From assembly GCA_016098155.1 (NCBI GenBank), contig JAAAJB010000285.1, positions 1 to 44,070 on the forward strand: 44,070 bases of DNA, read 5' to 3'. Positions 12,242 through 22,576 of this stretch are shown here, piece by piece. A program made the position numbers and the translations under genes. The notes beneath the pieces are model-generated. The model was not told where the DNA came from, did not search any database, and saw only the letters and a program-made list of their open reading frames with translations. How positions within the stretch are numbered: the stretch's first letter is position 1; each line of letters starts with the position of its first letter. This stretch comes from Actinomortierella ambigua. Lineage: Eukaryota; Mortierellomycota; Mortierellomycetes; Mortierellales; Mortierellaceae.

Positions 12242-12897
12242 GGTGTTGAGGACCGGGAAAGGGGGGGGTGAGGCAGGGTGGGGGAAAGGTAGACTACGGT
12301 GGGAGAGTAGGGAGGGTGGGGGGTGTGAGGGGCGGGAAGTGGATGGTGGGGTTAGGGGAAGGTGGGACGGATGTCTGTATCGAAATCTTGTCTTTTTCTC
12401 AGTCTCCAACGCGAGTAAACACCAAAGGGCAGGCAGGGTTTGTCCCACAAACAACACATGGGACGCATATAAAACGCAAGCACAACCTCCTTCCCCCGCC
12501 CCCCACAGATTTGCCACTACGCCAAGTCAAAACACCTGCCGCTTGGGGTAGGTATCCCCATAGCTGGAGTAACGGAAAAGAAAAAGGAAAAGGGCATTCA
12601 CAATAAGCAAGAATCTACTCCTTTGTGCATTGCATGTAGTTCGCCGTACCTGTGTGATTAAAAGGAAAAAGGGGGAAATGCGAATTGTGTACAAAAAATA
12701 CAAATGAACAGGGGTACTGATGCAAAGGAATGAAAAAAAGGAAAGGGAAGAAAGGAAAACAAAGAAAAAAAAAAGGTGGATAGGGAGAGGGAGCGAGAAA
12801 GAGTATGCGGCTCTGAGGGGGGGAGAGGTGCGATGGTACGATGGTGGAGAGGTGGGTGTGATGCAAGGAGGGGTGGTCGATGCGGCCGAGAAAGAAA

Positions 12898-12954
12898 GGA
12901 GAGGGAGAGAGAGAGAGAGGGAGGAAGAGAGAGAGAGAGAGAGAGGGCGAGAGC
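12898..12954. repeat. (GA)n-rich microsatellite
   Basis: Imperfect GA/GGGA tract followed by an A12 run, in the promoter region upstream of the I9-inhibitor gene. Confidence 0.85.
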
Positions 12955-13116
12955 GAGGAAAAAAAAAAAAAGTGTTTTGAATTGTTGTGTCCACAAAGCA
13001 GTCCCATTTTGGGTTGGGCGCACCGCCACTCCATCACTTCGCCACCCTGCTCTGGTTGTAAAAAAAAAATCACATCTTCCTCTTCCACACCTTTCCTCAC
13101 TCTTCTCCAAAGCAAC

Positions 13117-13845
13117 ATGACAAACAGTAAGCGTCAACCTCGGTTTAAATGCTTGTCAGACTAACATCGGCAGTATTATATATTCTCTACTTGACTTATC
13201 ATCCTTTGCCCTGCCCTCTTTGACCCCCCGTATCTCTTTCAACAGTCGAAACACTCCATTGCCATACTCATGCCCCGCCTCTGTCAGGCAGCTCCAGCAG
13301 CAATGTTACAGTCATCTTAAAAGGTTGCGTACAAGGCTATCTCATCAAGGTGAAGAAAGAGGCCTGTAGGGTGGAGGCACAGCACTCACATTTTTTTTGA
13401 ACCACCCTTTTCTTGCAGATGATACGCCCATTGGTGAGATGGACCAGATGATCACCTACATGGAGAAGCAAGGTATGGTTGCTTCCTATGAGACCACCAG
13501 ACTGTCCTACGTATACACCACCTACTAATCCACGTTTTCTTGTGTGTGCTCTTGCGTGGGCGTGGGATGGGATAAAAGGTTGCTCGATTTATCTGTACTC
13601 GGCTTCGACCCCTCTTTCCTTCTCGGCCACCATGTCAGATTTTGACGTCGGTAAGGTTACTGTCATCGGTCTCGACAAACTCCAGTCTATCCCTATTGCA
13701 TTTTTCTTCTTTCTCGCTTACTCTGCTTTTCCCGCCTGAATTGGAAAAACTGCTAGAATGGTTGACTTCGGAGCGCCATGTCAACCGCATCGAGGCCGAT
13801 GGTCCCGTCAGTGACTACACGAAATACATCGTGTCAGGAAAATAG
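13117..13845 (+). CDS. Free-standing peptidase inhibitor I9 (Pbi2-like), putative
   Basis: Five small exons (13117-13126, 13246-13323, 13419-13472, 13579-13650 and 13757-13845) encode 100 residues with phase kept. After a Ser/His-rich start, residues about 25-95 follow the I9 fold: strand NVTVILKDDTPIGE, helix MDQMITYMEKQG, strand PLSFSATMSD, helix FDVEWLTSERHV, strand NRIEADGPV. This order and spacing match subtilisin propeptide-like inhibitors such as yeast Pbi2, which inhibits vacuolar proteinase B. There is no signal peptide, as in cytosolic Pbi2. Intron 2 uses a non-consensus donor, AAAG|GTTGCG, but only this choice restores the frame into DDTPIGE. Assignment is by motif order, not sequence search. 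No protease gene is adjacent. Confidence 0.72.
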
Positions 13846-14742
<897 letters not shown>

Positions 14743-14743
14743 G

Positions 14744-17011
14744 TCCTTGGTACTCGGCGCCTTCATCGGCGCTGGTGCCTACGGTTCCGTCTACCACGCG
14801 CGGTGGGCAACACGCAAGGTCGCTATTAAGAAGCTGGACGTTGGATTGCACGAGGTGCAGCACGATGACCAGATCCAACTAGAGATTGACATGCTGAAAC
14901 GGCTGCAAGACCGGCACATCATCCAGTTTTATGGCACTACTTACCACGAAGACAAGCTCGTCCTCGTCATGGACTATGCCGAAGGTGGCAGCTTGCAGGC
15001 CGCCATCAAGAAGCGCGTCCTCGACTGGACCGTCAAGATCCGGATCGCCCGTGAGATCGTCCGCGGGCTGGCCTACATCCACTCGGAGGGTATCCTCCAC
15101 CGCGACCTCAAGAGCGGGAATGTGCTTCTGACGAGGCATATGGAGGTCAAGCTTTGTGATTTCGGCATGGCGACTGTCAAGGTGACATCTTCCTCAAAGT
15201 CGAGCTCCCATCGCAACAACAGTCATGGCAGTGGGAACAGTAGTAGTAGCAGGAGCAGCAGCAACGGAAATACGACGGGTGGACCACTCAGGGGCACATT
15301 CCGATGGATGGCGCCCGAGCTGTTTTCTGCCCACCCCAAGTATTCGTCCAAATCGGATATATACGCGCTAGCCATGGTCTTGTGGGAGATGGCCGCCGAC
15401 AGCACCGTCCCCTTCCGAGACCAGCCCGACAACTTTATGGTCATGGCCTTGGTCAAGGGTGGGGAACGCGAGGTCTTGCCCGACCACACCCCCGCCGACT
15501 ACCGCCTCTGGGTAGAACGATGTTGGGCTCAGGACCCCGCTAAGCGACCCTACGCTAGCGAGATGGTGCACATTGTCGAAGGCGATGATGGCGACGGCAA
15601 CGAAAATGAGCAAGCAGCGTTGCAGGCACTGGGCAACCATCACCTTCCTGGCGTCGAGGCTGCCACGGCCGCCGCGGTCGCTGCCATGTCTGCCGTGAGC
15701 ATTACAGACGAGGTAGTCATCTCTCCGATTTCACCAGCTTTACCGGCATACCCAGCGAGTGTCGCGGAGAAAGGTGCGGTGGCGGCGTCAACAGCAGCGA
15801 TACCAATCACCTCGAATGGTAAAGCGCCACTCCTTGTCGTCGAGAATCTAGATCAGATGGTCTCCTCATTGCTCTATGGCGTTGACATGGCCGTTGCCAG
15901 TCAAAATGATACGGATGGCGGCAACACTATAGGTACCATCAACCAAGACAAAGGCAAGAGCAAAGGTGCTGGCAACCTGAACAACCATGTCAACAACGGC
16001 AGCAGCAGCAAGAGTATTAGTAGTAGTAGTAGTAGTAGTAGTAGTAATGGCGGTGGTGGTAGCAGCCTCTATAGCAGTATCGGCAGCGGACTCACCAGCA
16101 GTATCACAAGTACCACAAGCACCAACACCAGTCTCAGCAGCGACAACCTGCTGCAGCCAATACCCCCACAGCAGCAGCAAGAGCAGGCCTCCAATCGGTC
16201 AGTCAGTAGTCTCGATATGCTCCTGACGCAAACCATGCTCCGCGACGTCAAAGCCCAGCTAGCCTTTGCGGCCGAGTACGAAAAGATGGAGAACAGGGAG
16301 CAGCAAGCCTTCTTCTGGTACCACAAGGCCGCCGAATGCGGACACGCCGGGGCCCAATACTGGGTCGCTCAGCGGTGGTTTTCCGGCCATGGAGGTGCCC
16401 CCCATCAGGACTACAGCGCTGCCGCGACCTGGTTCCGCAAGGCGGCCGACCAAGGCCATGCCGAGGCTCAGACAGAGCTCGCATTCTTGTACCGGAATGG
16501 ATTGGGGGTCGGCCTGGACCTGGCCGAGGCCCTCGCATGGTATCACCGTGCGGCGGCACCCGAGAAGAACCATGCGCCTGCACAATTTTGTCTTGGATTC
16601 ATGTACCAGAACGGGATGGGCATGGCGGCGGCGGCGGCGGCGGCAAGTGATCCAAAGACGACGAGCAGCAGCAGCAACAGCAGCAAGACGAGCCACCGTC
16701 AGCAAGGTTTGGATTGGTACCTTCGGGCGGCCAAACAAGGCCACATCGAGGCCATGAACACCCTCGGCATGATGTACAGCTCAGGGACGGGAGGCGTGAC
16801 CCAGGACGATGCCCAGAGTCTGGCCTGGTACCGCCGATCGGCCGAATTGGGGAGTGCTATCGGCCAGTTTCACTTGGCCTGGTTGTTGGAACATGCCCGA
16901 GGCGCACCGTTGGATATTCCACAGGCGACTCGATGGTACACGGCGGCGGCGGCTCAGGGCCATCAGACAGCACAGGACCGACTCTGCGGCCTTGCCCTTG
17001 AAAAGGCGTAA
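14744..17011 (+). CDS. TKL-like protein kinase with C-terminal Sel1 repeats (5' exon missing)
   Basis: The last exon, 14744-17011, encodes 755 residues and is incomplete at the 5' end: it begins TCC TTG GTA CTC after an acceptor, with no ATG nearby. Numbered from its first codon, it shows a glycine loop GAFIGAGAYGSVY (5-17), VAIKK with the ATP lysine at 29, HRDLKSGN (119-126), DFG (139-141), GTFRWMAPEL (APE 190-192), a SDIYALAMVLWEM helix and the RP of DPAKRPYASEMV. These are all the catalytic residues, so it should be active. The activation segment carries an extra Ser/Asn/His block of about 25 residues. A long Ala/Ser/Asn linker with polyserine follows. Residues about 510-755 are five or six Sel1 repeats (AAATWFRKAADQGHAEAQ, AAKQGHIEAMNTLGMMY, WYTAAAAQGHQTAQ), which form a solenoid for partner binding. 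Kinase-Sel1 fusions occur in Mucoromycota signalling proteins; the substrate is unknown. Confidence 0.88.
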   Translation, partial: SLVLGAFIGAGAYGSVYHARWATRKVAIKKLDVGLHEVQHDDQIQLEIDMLKRLQDRHIIQFYGTTYHEDKLVLVMDYAEGGSLQAAIKKRVLDWTVKIRIAREIVRGLAYIHSEGILHRDLKSGNVLLTRHMEVKLCDFGMATVKVTSSSKSSSHRNNSHGSGNSSSSRSSSNGNTTGGPLRGTFRWMAPELFSAHPKYSSKSDIYALAMVLWEMAADSTVPFRDQPDNFMVMALVKGGEREVLPDHTPADYRLWVERCWAQDPAKRPYASEMVHIVEGDDGDGNENEQAALQALGNHHLPGVEAATAAAVAAMSAVSITDEVVISPISPALPAYPASVAEKGAVAASTAAIPITSNGKAPLLVVENLDQMVSSLLYGVDMAVASQNDTDGGNTIGTINQDKGKSKGAGNLNNHVNNGSSSKSISSSSSSSSSNGGGGSSLYSSIGSGLTSSITSTTSTNTSLSSDNLLQPIPPQQQQEQASNRSVSSLDMLLTQTMLRDVKAQLAFAAEYEKMENREQQAFFWYHKAAECGHAGAQYWVAQRWFSGHGGAPHQDYSAAATWFRKAADQGHAEAQTELAFLYRNGLGVGLDLAEALAWYHRAAAPEKNHAPAQFCLGFMYQNGMGMAAAAAAASDPKTTSSSSNSSKTSHRQQGLDWYLRAAKQGHIEAMNTLGMMYSSGTGGVTQDDAQSLAWYRRSAELGSAIGQFHLAWLLEHARGAPLDIPQATRWYTAAAAQGHQTAQDRLCGLALEKA

Positions 17012-17277
17012 AACACTCACATACACATGTACACGTATAGTACAATATTTTACATACATCCTACTACCATCACTAAAACGTTTCAAGTGACTCCGTTCCT
17101 GTAGCCCGCAACGTCCGATAGGCATGCAATGATTTTACTTTAGGAAAGGGTACTTTTTTCTGCCCTGGTATGCCCACGCTATCTCCGAAAAACTCGTCAT
17201 CGAAAGACTACTAGTTTGAAACCTTTTTTTTTTTTCAGAATCTGATACTGGTGAAATAGCGTATGTTCTGTATTTTT
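17012..17277. other. Convergent 3' region between the kinase and GTR2
   Basis: A 266 bp gap between two stop codons, with T runs near 17152 and 17225-17236 and AT-rich ends suitable for 3' processing of both genes. No gene is seen. Confidence 0.55.
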
Positions 17278-19364
17278 TTATCCGTGGCCATACATACCCG
17301 GATGGCCATGATGGATCGCGCCCGGGAACCCCTGTCCACCCGATCCTTGTCCGTGGTGCTCGAGCATCATCTCACGACGTGACCGCTCCGCCGCCAATCC
17401 TGCACGCTTGAGCTCAAAGACCTGATCCATGGCTTCCTTGAAGCAGTGCACATTGTAATCGATCAGCCCTTGCTTCTCAAACGTCTCGGTACGCAGAAGA
17501 CAGATCAGAGCCAAGTACTTGTTCACCTCGCGCAGATACAGCACTGTACCGTTTCCTGTCTTGATAACTGAAAAAGCCTCATGCTCTTGCTGCTGTTGCT
17601 GCTGCTGTTGCTGTTGTGAATGCTGTGACACAATGACAGCATCATCAGCAGACGATAGCCGATCATCATGGTTCATATCGTTGCCGTTGTGCCCATTCGT
17701 TCGGTGGTTGACCGCTCCTCCTCCGTATTGGTCCTGCTCGTAAGGATCTTCATATCCCGTGGTATCCAATCGCTGTGCAGCCCACTCATCAGGGTTGTCA
17801 TCGTTGGCGGCCAGTAAGCCGTGGCTCTTGGCTCCGATGGCTGCGCGGCCATAGATGGACGAAATATCGATAATCACGTCAATCATGTCGGAGCAAATCT
17901 CGTAGGCTTGTGGGTCCACAGGGGAAGAATCTGTTGCAATGTAAATCTTGGAAATCACGTCAAACAGGAATGCCTTTTCAATGCCAGAGTTCTTTTTTTT
18001 TTGGTGAAAAAGAGAAAGATGAAGTTAGAAAAGAAACATGTTTCTGTGTGGCCTTTTTTTTTGTCCTCTTTCTTTGTTTTTTTTTTCTTCTGGCAATAAA
18101 CTTGTGAAAAAAAAAGAATTCAACATACCGAGCACAAGATATTGAGCAAGTTTTCGAGCGTAGGCAACTGAGGAATGAGCTTCTGGATGACCTTAGAGAA
18201 GGCTTCAAAGATCGAATGGTCGTAGATCGAGGTGAGGTAGAAGGATATCTGGACATTTTCAAGTCCTGCATCGGCCAGCTCATCGATGGTCGTCTGCTGA
18301 ATGTCTCTTTGGGTATCAATTTTGTAGTCCTCCGACAGACCGTCCACCTTGTGGATAAAGACCTCGACAAACATGTTGGGGTTGACACGATGCGCCGCAA
18401 CAATGGTCGTGTGTAGGCGCGCAAGGGCCTCCATGTAGTCGTCTTGGGAATCAATCACAAAGACCAGGGCACCGACGTCGCTCAAGATTGCTGTCGTGTC
18501 AAAAGTTGGGTCCAAAAAGTCAATCTGGCCAGGAAAATCCCACACCTGGAAATCAATGAAAGAACTAGTCAAAACGAAAAGCAAGTTCAAAGTATGAACA
18601 ACGTGGGAAACGAAAAAAAATTGCGATACTCTCTGTGTGACAGTATCAAAAAACCACATCATTGGTCTACCTCCACGTACTGGATATTATCCTTGTTGAT
18701 CTTGGAAGTACTTTCAAGGAACAACGTCTCGGTGGGCGACATTTTGTGGAAAACGACCCGTTGAATACTAGACTTGCCGCTCCTATGGATGGGGAACGAA
18801 ATTTCTCAAAGTGAGTACGAAGTGGTGGTCGCATCGAAAAAAAAGATGGCCAATCTGGAAGAGGAAATACAACCGTAGACGTACCTCCTTAAGCCCATAA
18901 GTAGCACGCGTGGGCGTGATTCGCGATCCTCATCCGCCAAGTCATCGCCGTAGCTGCAAGGGAGACACAGGTATTGCAATGTCACATGCAGAAGCAACGG
19001 GAGGGAAAAGAATAAATTTTAGCATGATGGCTCGGGGATGGAAATCGCCTCTCAGTGTCGTTTCTTCACACGTCAGGCACGGACGGCAAGAAGTATCGAC
19101 ACGCTTCGTTTGAACGAAGGTTCACTTACATCAGGTCGTTATCTCCATAGTCCGAGTACTGATTGTGTATAGCCAGCGCGGGTTACACCCATCAGAAAAG
19201 TATCACATTCATGCCATGGTGACGCGGTCAAGAGGACATCAAAAAGTGAGGGTTGAAAGACATATATAAAAAAAAAAGGGCTGCCGGTTAGCATTATGCC
19301 GACTACCAAGGCGAATCAATAGAGCCAGTTTAGCCATGTTAATATTCAAACAACGTACCGACAT
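17278..19364 (-). CDS. GTR2: Rag GTPase RagC/D, Gtr2 subunit
   Basis: Six exons on the minus strand (19364-19359, 19158-19130, 18953-18885, 18782-18671, 18545-18129 and 17991-17278) encode 448 residues with phase kept. The first coding exon holds only ATG TCG. G motifs: GLRRSGKSS P-loop at 32-40, DFPGQ at 75-79 (G3) and HKVD at 137-140 (G4). The C-terminal roadblock domain is clear from [19 protein letters not shown] and IIDISSIYG to [17 protein letters not shown] and [15 protein letters not shown]. Gtr2 pairs with Gtr1 (RagA/B) on the vacuole or lysosome and recruits TORC1 in response to amino acids. Yeast Gtr2 has 341 and human RagC 399 residues; the excess here is mainly an Asp/Asn/Gln-rich loop of about 75 residues (with Q10) inside the roadblock domain, plus a Gly/His tail. 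The last intron has an A-rich 3' end without the usual pyrimidine tract. Confidence 0.95.
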
Positions 19365-19767
19365 GCTGGTGGAGATGGAAGGATGAAAACAGGTGTTGAA
19401 TGTGGTTAAGGGAGAGAAGGAATGAGGACTCGATTCAACAAAAAGTGTCCAGTCCGAAGGTGTACGAAGTGAAGAAAGGAAACAAAGGGGATGCAGGAGC
19501 ACGCGAGCCGTGTCTTCAGACGAGAAAGCAGAATGAAGAGCTAGGAATGCAGGATAGGAAGTGTGAGAAAACGAAGGTGTAAAAGGAGGAATAAATGACT
19601 CAATGCAAACTTGCACTCACCCTCATTGTCTCGCTCTGTGACTTGCTCCACATCGCACCATCGAGCTCTTAAAAAATAAGAATGCAGCAATAATCACAAA
19701 TCTAACCACTTCTTCCACAACCATTGCGTAAGAGAGTGCTCCCTGTAATTCTCTTTTCTTGTCCCAA
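19365..19767. promoter_or_regulatory. Divergent promoter region between GTR2 and the RD-rich gene
   Basis: 403 bp between the inferred start codons of two divergently transcribed genes, so a shared or back-to-back promoter is likely. The sequence is purine-rich on the plus strand. I see no motif that I can name with confidence. Confidence 0.5.
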
Positions 19768-22332
19768 ATGGAACGAGCCTCGTCTGCGCTGCGATCAAGC
19801 GATCCGCCGCCGACAAATCCATCCAGCATTCCACCTGCCAGCGGCAGCTACAGTAGCAGTAGCAGTGCTTCCTCGTCTGCACCAGAGCCTGGCGCCTACG
19901 AGCCTACAGGGCGCTACCGAGGAGATAGAGATATCCGCGAGCGTGAACGGGATCGAGACCGCGACAGAGACCGAGACCGCGAGAGAGAGCGTGATCGTGA
20001 ACGGGACCGAGAACGAGAACGAGAGCGTGACAGCAGAGACGGCCGTGACAGAGAACGGGATCGAGAACGGGATCGAGACAGAGGAGATCGAGGAGATCGA
20101 GGAGGCAGTGGCAGTGGCAGCGGAAGCGGAAGCGGCAGTGGCAGTGGCAGTGGCAGTGGAAATGGAAATGGTAGTGGCGCTGAGCCTATACGAGAACGGG
20201 AGCGTGAGCGAGAACGAGGCGAATTGAGCGACCATGAGAGTGGACCACCTGTACCGTCGCGAGGCAGCAGGATGAGGAGTCGAAGCCGTGGACGGTATTC
20301 GCCCGGTCCCCGTGGACGATCACGGTCACCAGGCGAGATCTATGAGCACCCAGCCGACTACTATCGTGAGCGGGAGAGCCACTACCGAAGCAGCCGCAAC
20401 AGTTCGTCTTACCGGTCGCCACCGCACCACACGCCGTCGTCGTCGTCGTCGTCGTCATATTACTCATCTTCTCGAGGCGACTACAGGGCCCCATATCCAG
20501 GTGGATCGCCGCCACCGCCACCACCATCCGGCAGCAGGGACCATCATATGTACTATGGAAATAATAGCGGCAGCAGAGACCGGGAAAGGGACTACCATCG
20601 TGGGCCCAGTGCTTCATATCACCCTTACAGTCGGCATGGACCACCACCACCACCACCTCGATCTCGCCATGCCAGTGGTGGCTCACCCATTCACGGTGGT
20701 GGACCACCTCTCTCATATCGCTCATCGTCTTCGTATTATGGTTCAGCTTCTTCATCCACCTACCAGTCGCCTTCGCCTCTGGACCAAGTCCGACTTCCAC
20801 ATTCGCGACCACCTCCACCACCCGCTCGCAGGGCCCTTACAAACCAGGCGCCACCGCCTGCTGCAGCTTCAGCTGCGACTGCGAATTCGGGAGCATCAGC
20901 GACCAACTCCTCTTCTGGCCCTGCTGCAGCTGCAGTAGCGACTGCAGCGGCTTCTTCTGCATCTGCTACAACACAGTCGATCCCAACAGGACCTGCATCT
21001 CGGGCGGCGGCGGTGTCCAAGATCAGTTCGCCGACAGGAGGCGCAGGAGGATCCAGGACGCCCAGCAACATGTTGTCGAGCGGTGGTGGTGGTGGTGGTG
21101 CAGGTGTCTCATCGCATCATCATCATCATCCGTCGTCGCATGGTGGCCACGATCTGTCGACTGAGCGAGACTATCCGAGCAACAAGAGCAATATGAATGG
21201 ACCACCATCGTTACCAGCGTCGTCGTCGTCCATGTCATCCTTGCACGGATCAGTGTCAACAGCGATGTCCCATTCCCATCCCCCTACGCTGGCTCCTCCC
21301 CCTCACCTTTCATCAGCCTCTTCAGCTTCCTCAGTTTCACCTTCCTCGATGCTAAACGGTGGAGGTCCAACATCGTCGTATATGCAGTACAAGTCTGGAC
21401 CACCACCTCCCCCGAACCCGACTCCCCAGCCAACGGCGCAGCAACTGCAGCTTCAACAACAGCAACAACAATTGCTCAACTCTGTGGTCGATGTCCACAA
21501 GATTTCGTGGGCGCCGGATCAAGAACGAGAGGTACTACAAAACAATTCTTGTATTGCGGACAAAAAAAAAACGACTGAGATGTCTTTGGTAGCTACTTTT
21601 TATACATACTCGCCACTTCACTAACACCCATATACTATCATCGGTCCCCTTGTCTCTCACTGTCTTTTTCTATAGATTCAACGATGCCGCGAGGACATGA
21701 AGCGCCTGCGGGCCGAGGAGGATCGAGCCATGGAGAGTCGGCGCAAGGGTCAATTTGAGCTAGAGCGAGCGAGCTGGGATGTCGAGCGGCAGGATCATCT
21801 TGTGGGATTGGTGCTAGGCCAGCTTGAGGTCCTAGACAGGGATATTGAATTGGACCAGTCTGGAGGCCCGGCTAGCGCTAGTGGTGGCGCATTGGAAACG
21901 TCGATGGTCGGTATGGGACGTAGCAGCAATGTCCACAGTAGGTCCTACGACCATCAACACTCGCGCCAACACCAACACCAGCGTCAACCATCATTGTCGC
22001 GAACCACGACGACAACGATGACCACCCTCGCCACTCCAACCTCGCAGCAACAACAGCAGCAGCAGCAGCAACCCTATGTCAATGGCTCGATGGCCGTAAC
22101 CGATATCACCAATGGTACCTCCAGCAGCTCGATGACGACGATGACAGCCTCCGCCTCGACGGTCTCTCAGGGAGGTTCAAGTGTTCATGTCGTTCAGGAG
22201 CAGTCAATGTCGATGAACATTGAAACCAACTCGTCATCATCGTTCACCGAAGTCACCATGACCCGAAGGACCACAGCGATGGATCTTGACCCTACCAAGG
22301 CCATTGAGCCAGCGCCACCGCAGTCGCATTAA
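19768..22332 (+). CDS. RD/RE-repeat low-complexity protein with C-terminal coiled coil, unknown function
   Basis: Two exons, 19768-21531 and 21676-22332, encode 806 residues; the ATG at 19768 (MERASSALRSSDPPP) is the first in frame. Residues about 50-115 are alternating Arg-Asp/Arg-Glu dipeptides (DRDRDRDRDRERERDRERD), then a (GS)n block, another RE block, an RS-like stretch SRMRSRSRGRYSPGPRGRSR, and long Ser/Pro/His/Tyr-rich sequence. The only non-repetitive part spans the splice junction: HKISWAPDQERE joined to IQRCREDMKRLRAEEDRAM, then FELERASWDVERQDHLVGLVLGQLEVLDRD, which looks like an amphipathic coiled coil of about 75 residues. RD/RE and RS arrays are typical of nuclear RNA-processing or transcription proteins, which suggests a nuclear, phase-separating protein, but I recognise no family. 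Confidence 0.75.
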
Positions 22333-22576
22333 GGACCTGCTTACCTTCTTTTTAGTAGTTTTTTTTTTTCTTCGATTGTACTATACACTATTTTTTTAAT
22401 CATGTAAAGGCGTTTATTTGTGTTTTTTCGTTGTTTTCCTTTTGGATAGAGGATCATCCCTTCGTCTCTCTAACAACCCTCTTGCTGATTTGGTTGTTAG
22501 GAATGTTGTCGTTGTTATTGATTACGTTGTTTATTTTATTTTGTTGTCGCTTGAACCTCCCACATCCATCTCTCGT
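22333..22576. other. Convergent 3' region with a small hairpin
   Basis: 244 bp between the stop codons of the RD-rich gene and GOS1. T runs lie at 22361-22370 and 22391-22397. A perfect 9-bp inverted repeat, CTAACAACC / GGTTGTTAG, occupies 22470-22478 and 22492-22500 with a 13-base loop. Confidence 0.55.

Larger units (their letters stand above)
12135..13116. promoter_or_regulatory. Divergent promoter region between KAP121 and the I9-inhibitor gene
   Basis: About 980 bp between two start codons. The plus strand is strongly purine-rich over roughly 12240-12970 (GGGG, GGAGA and GAGAGA blocks), then becomes pyrimidine-rich near 13075-13110, just before the inhibitor start. It contains a (CTG)9 tract and a (GA)n tract. 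No coding sequence is recognised. Confidence 0.55.

Noticed and set aside
12527..13137. Overlapping Ser/Leu/Phe-rich open frames on the minus strand
   Set aside because: They arise from GA/CT-rich promoter DNA and have no domain or splice context.
15866..16226. Ala/Thr/Val-rich frames overlapping the kinase linker on both strands
   Set aside because: Shadows of the Ser/Asn trinucleotide repeats (AGT/AGC) in the kinase linker.
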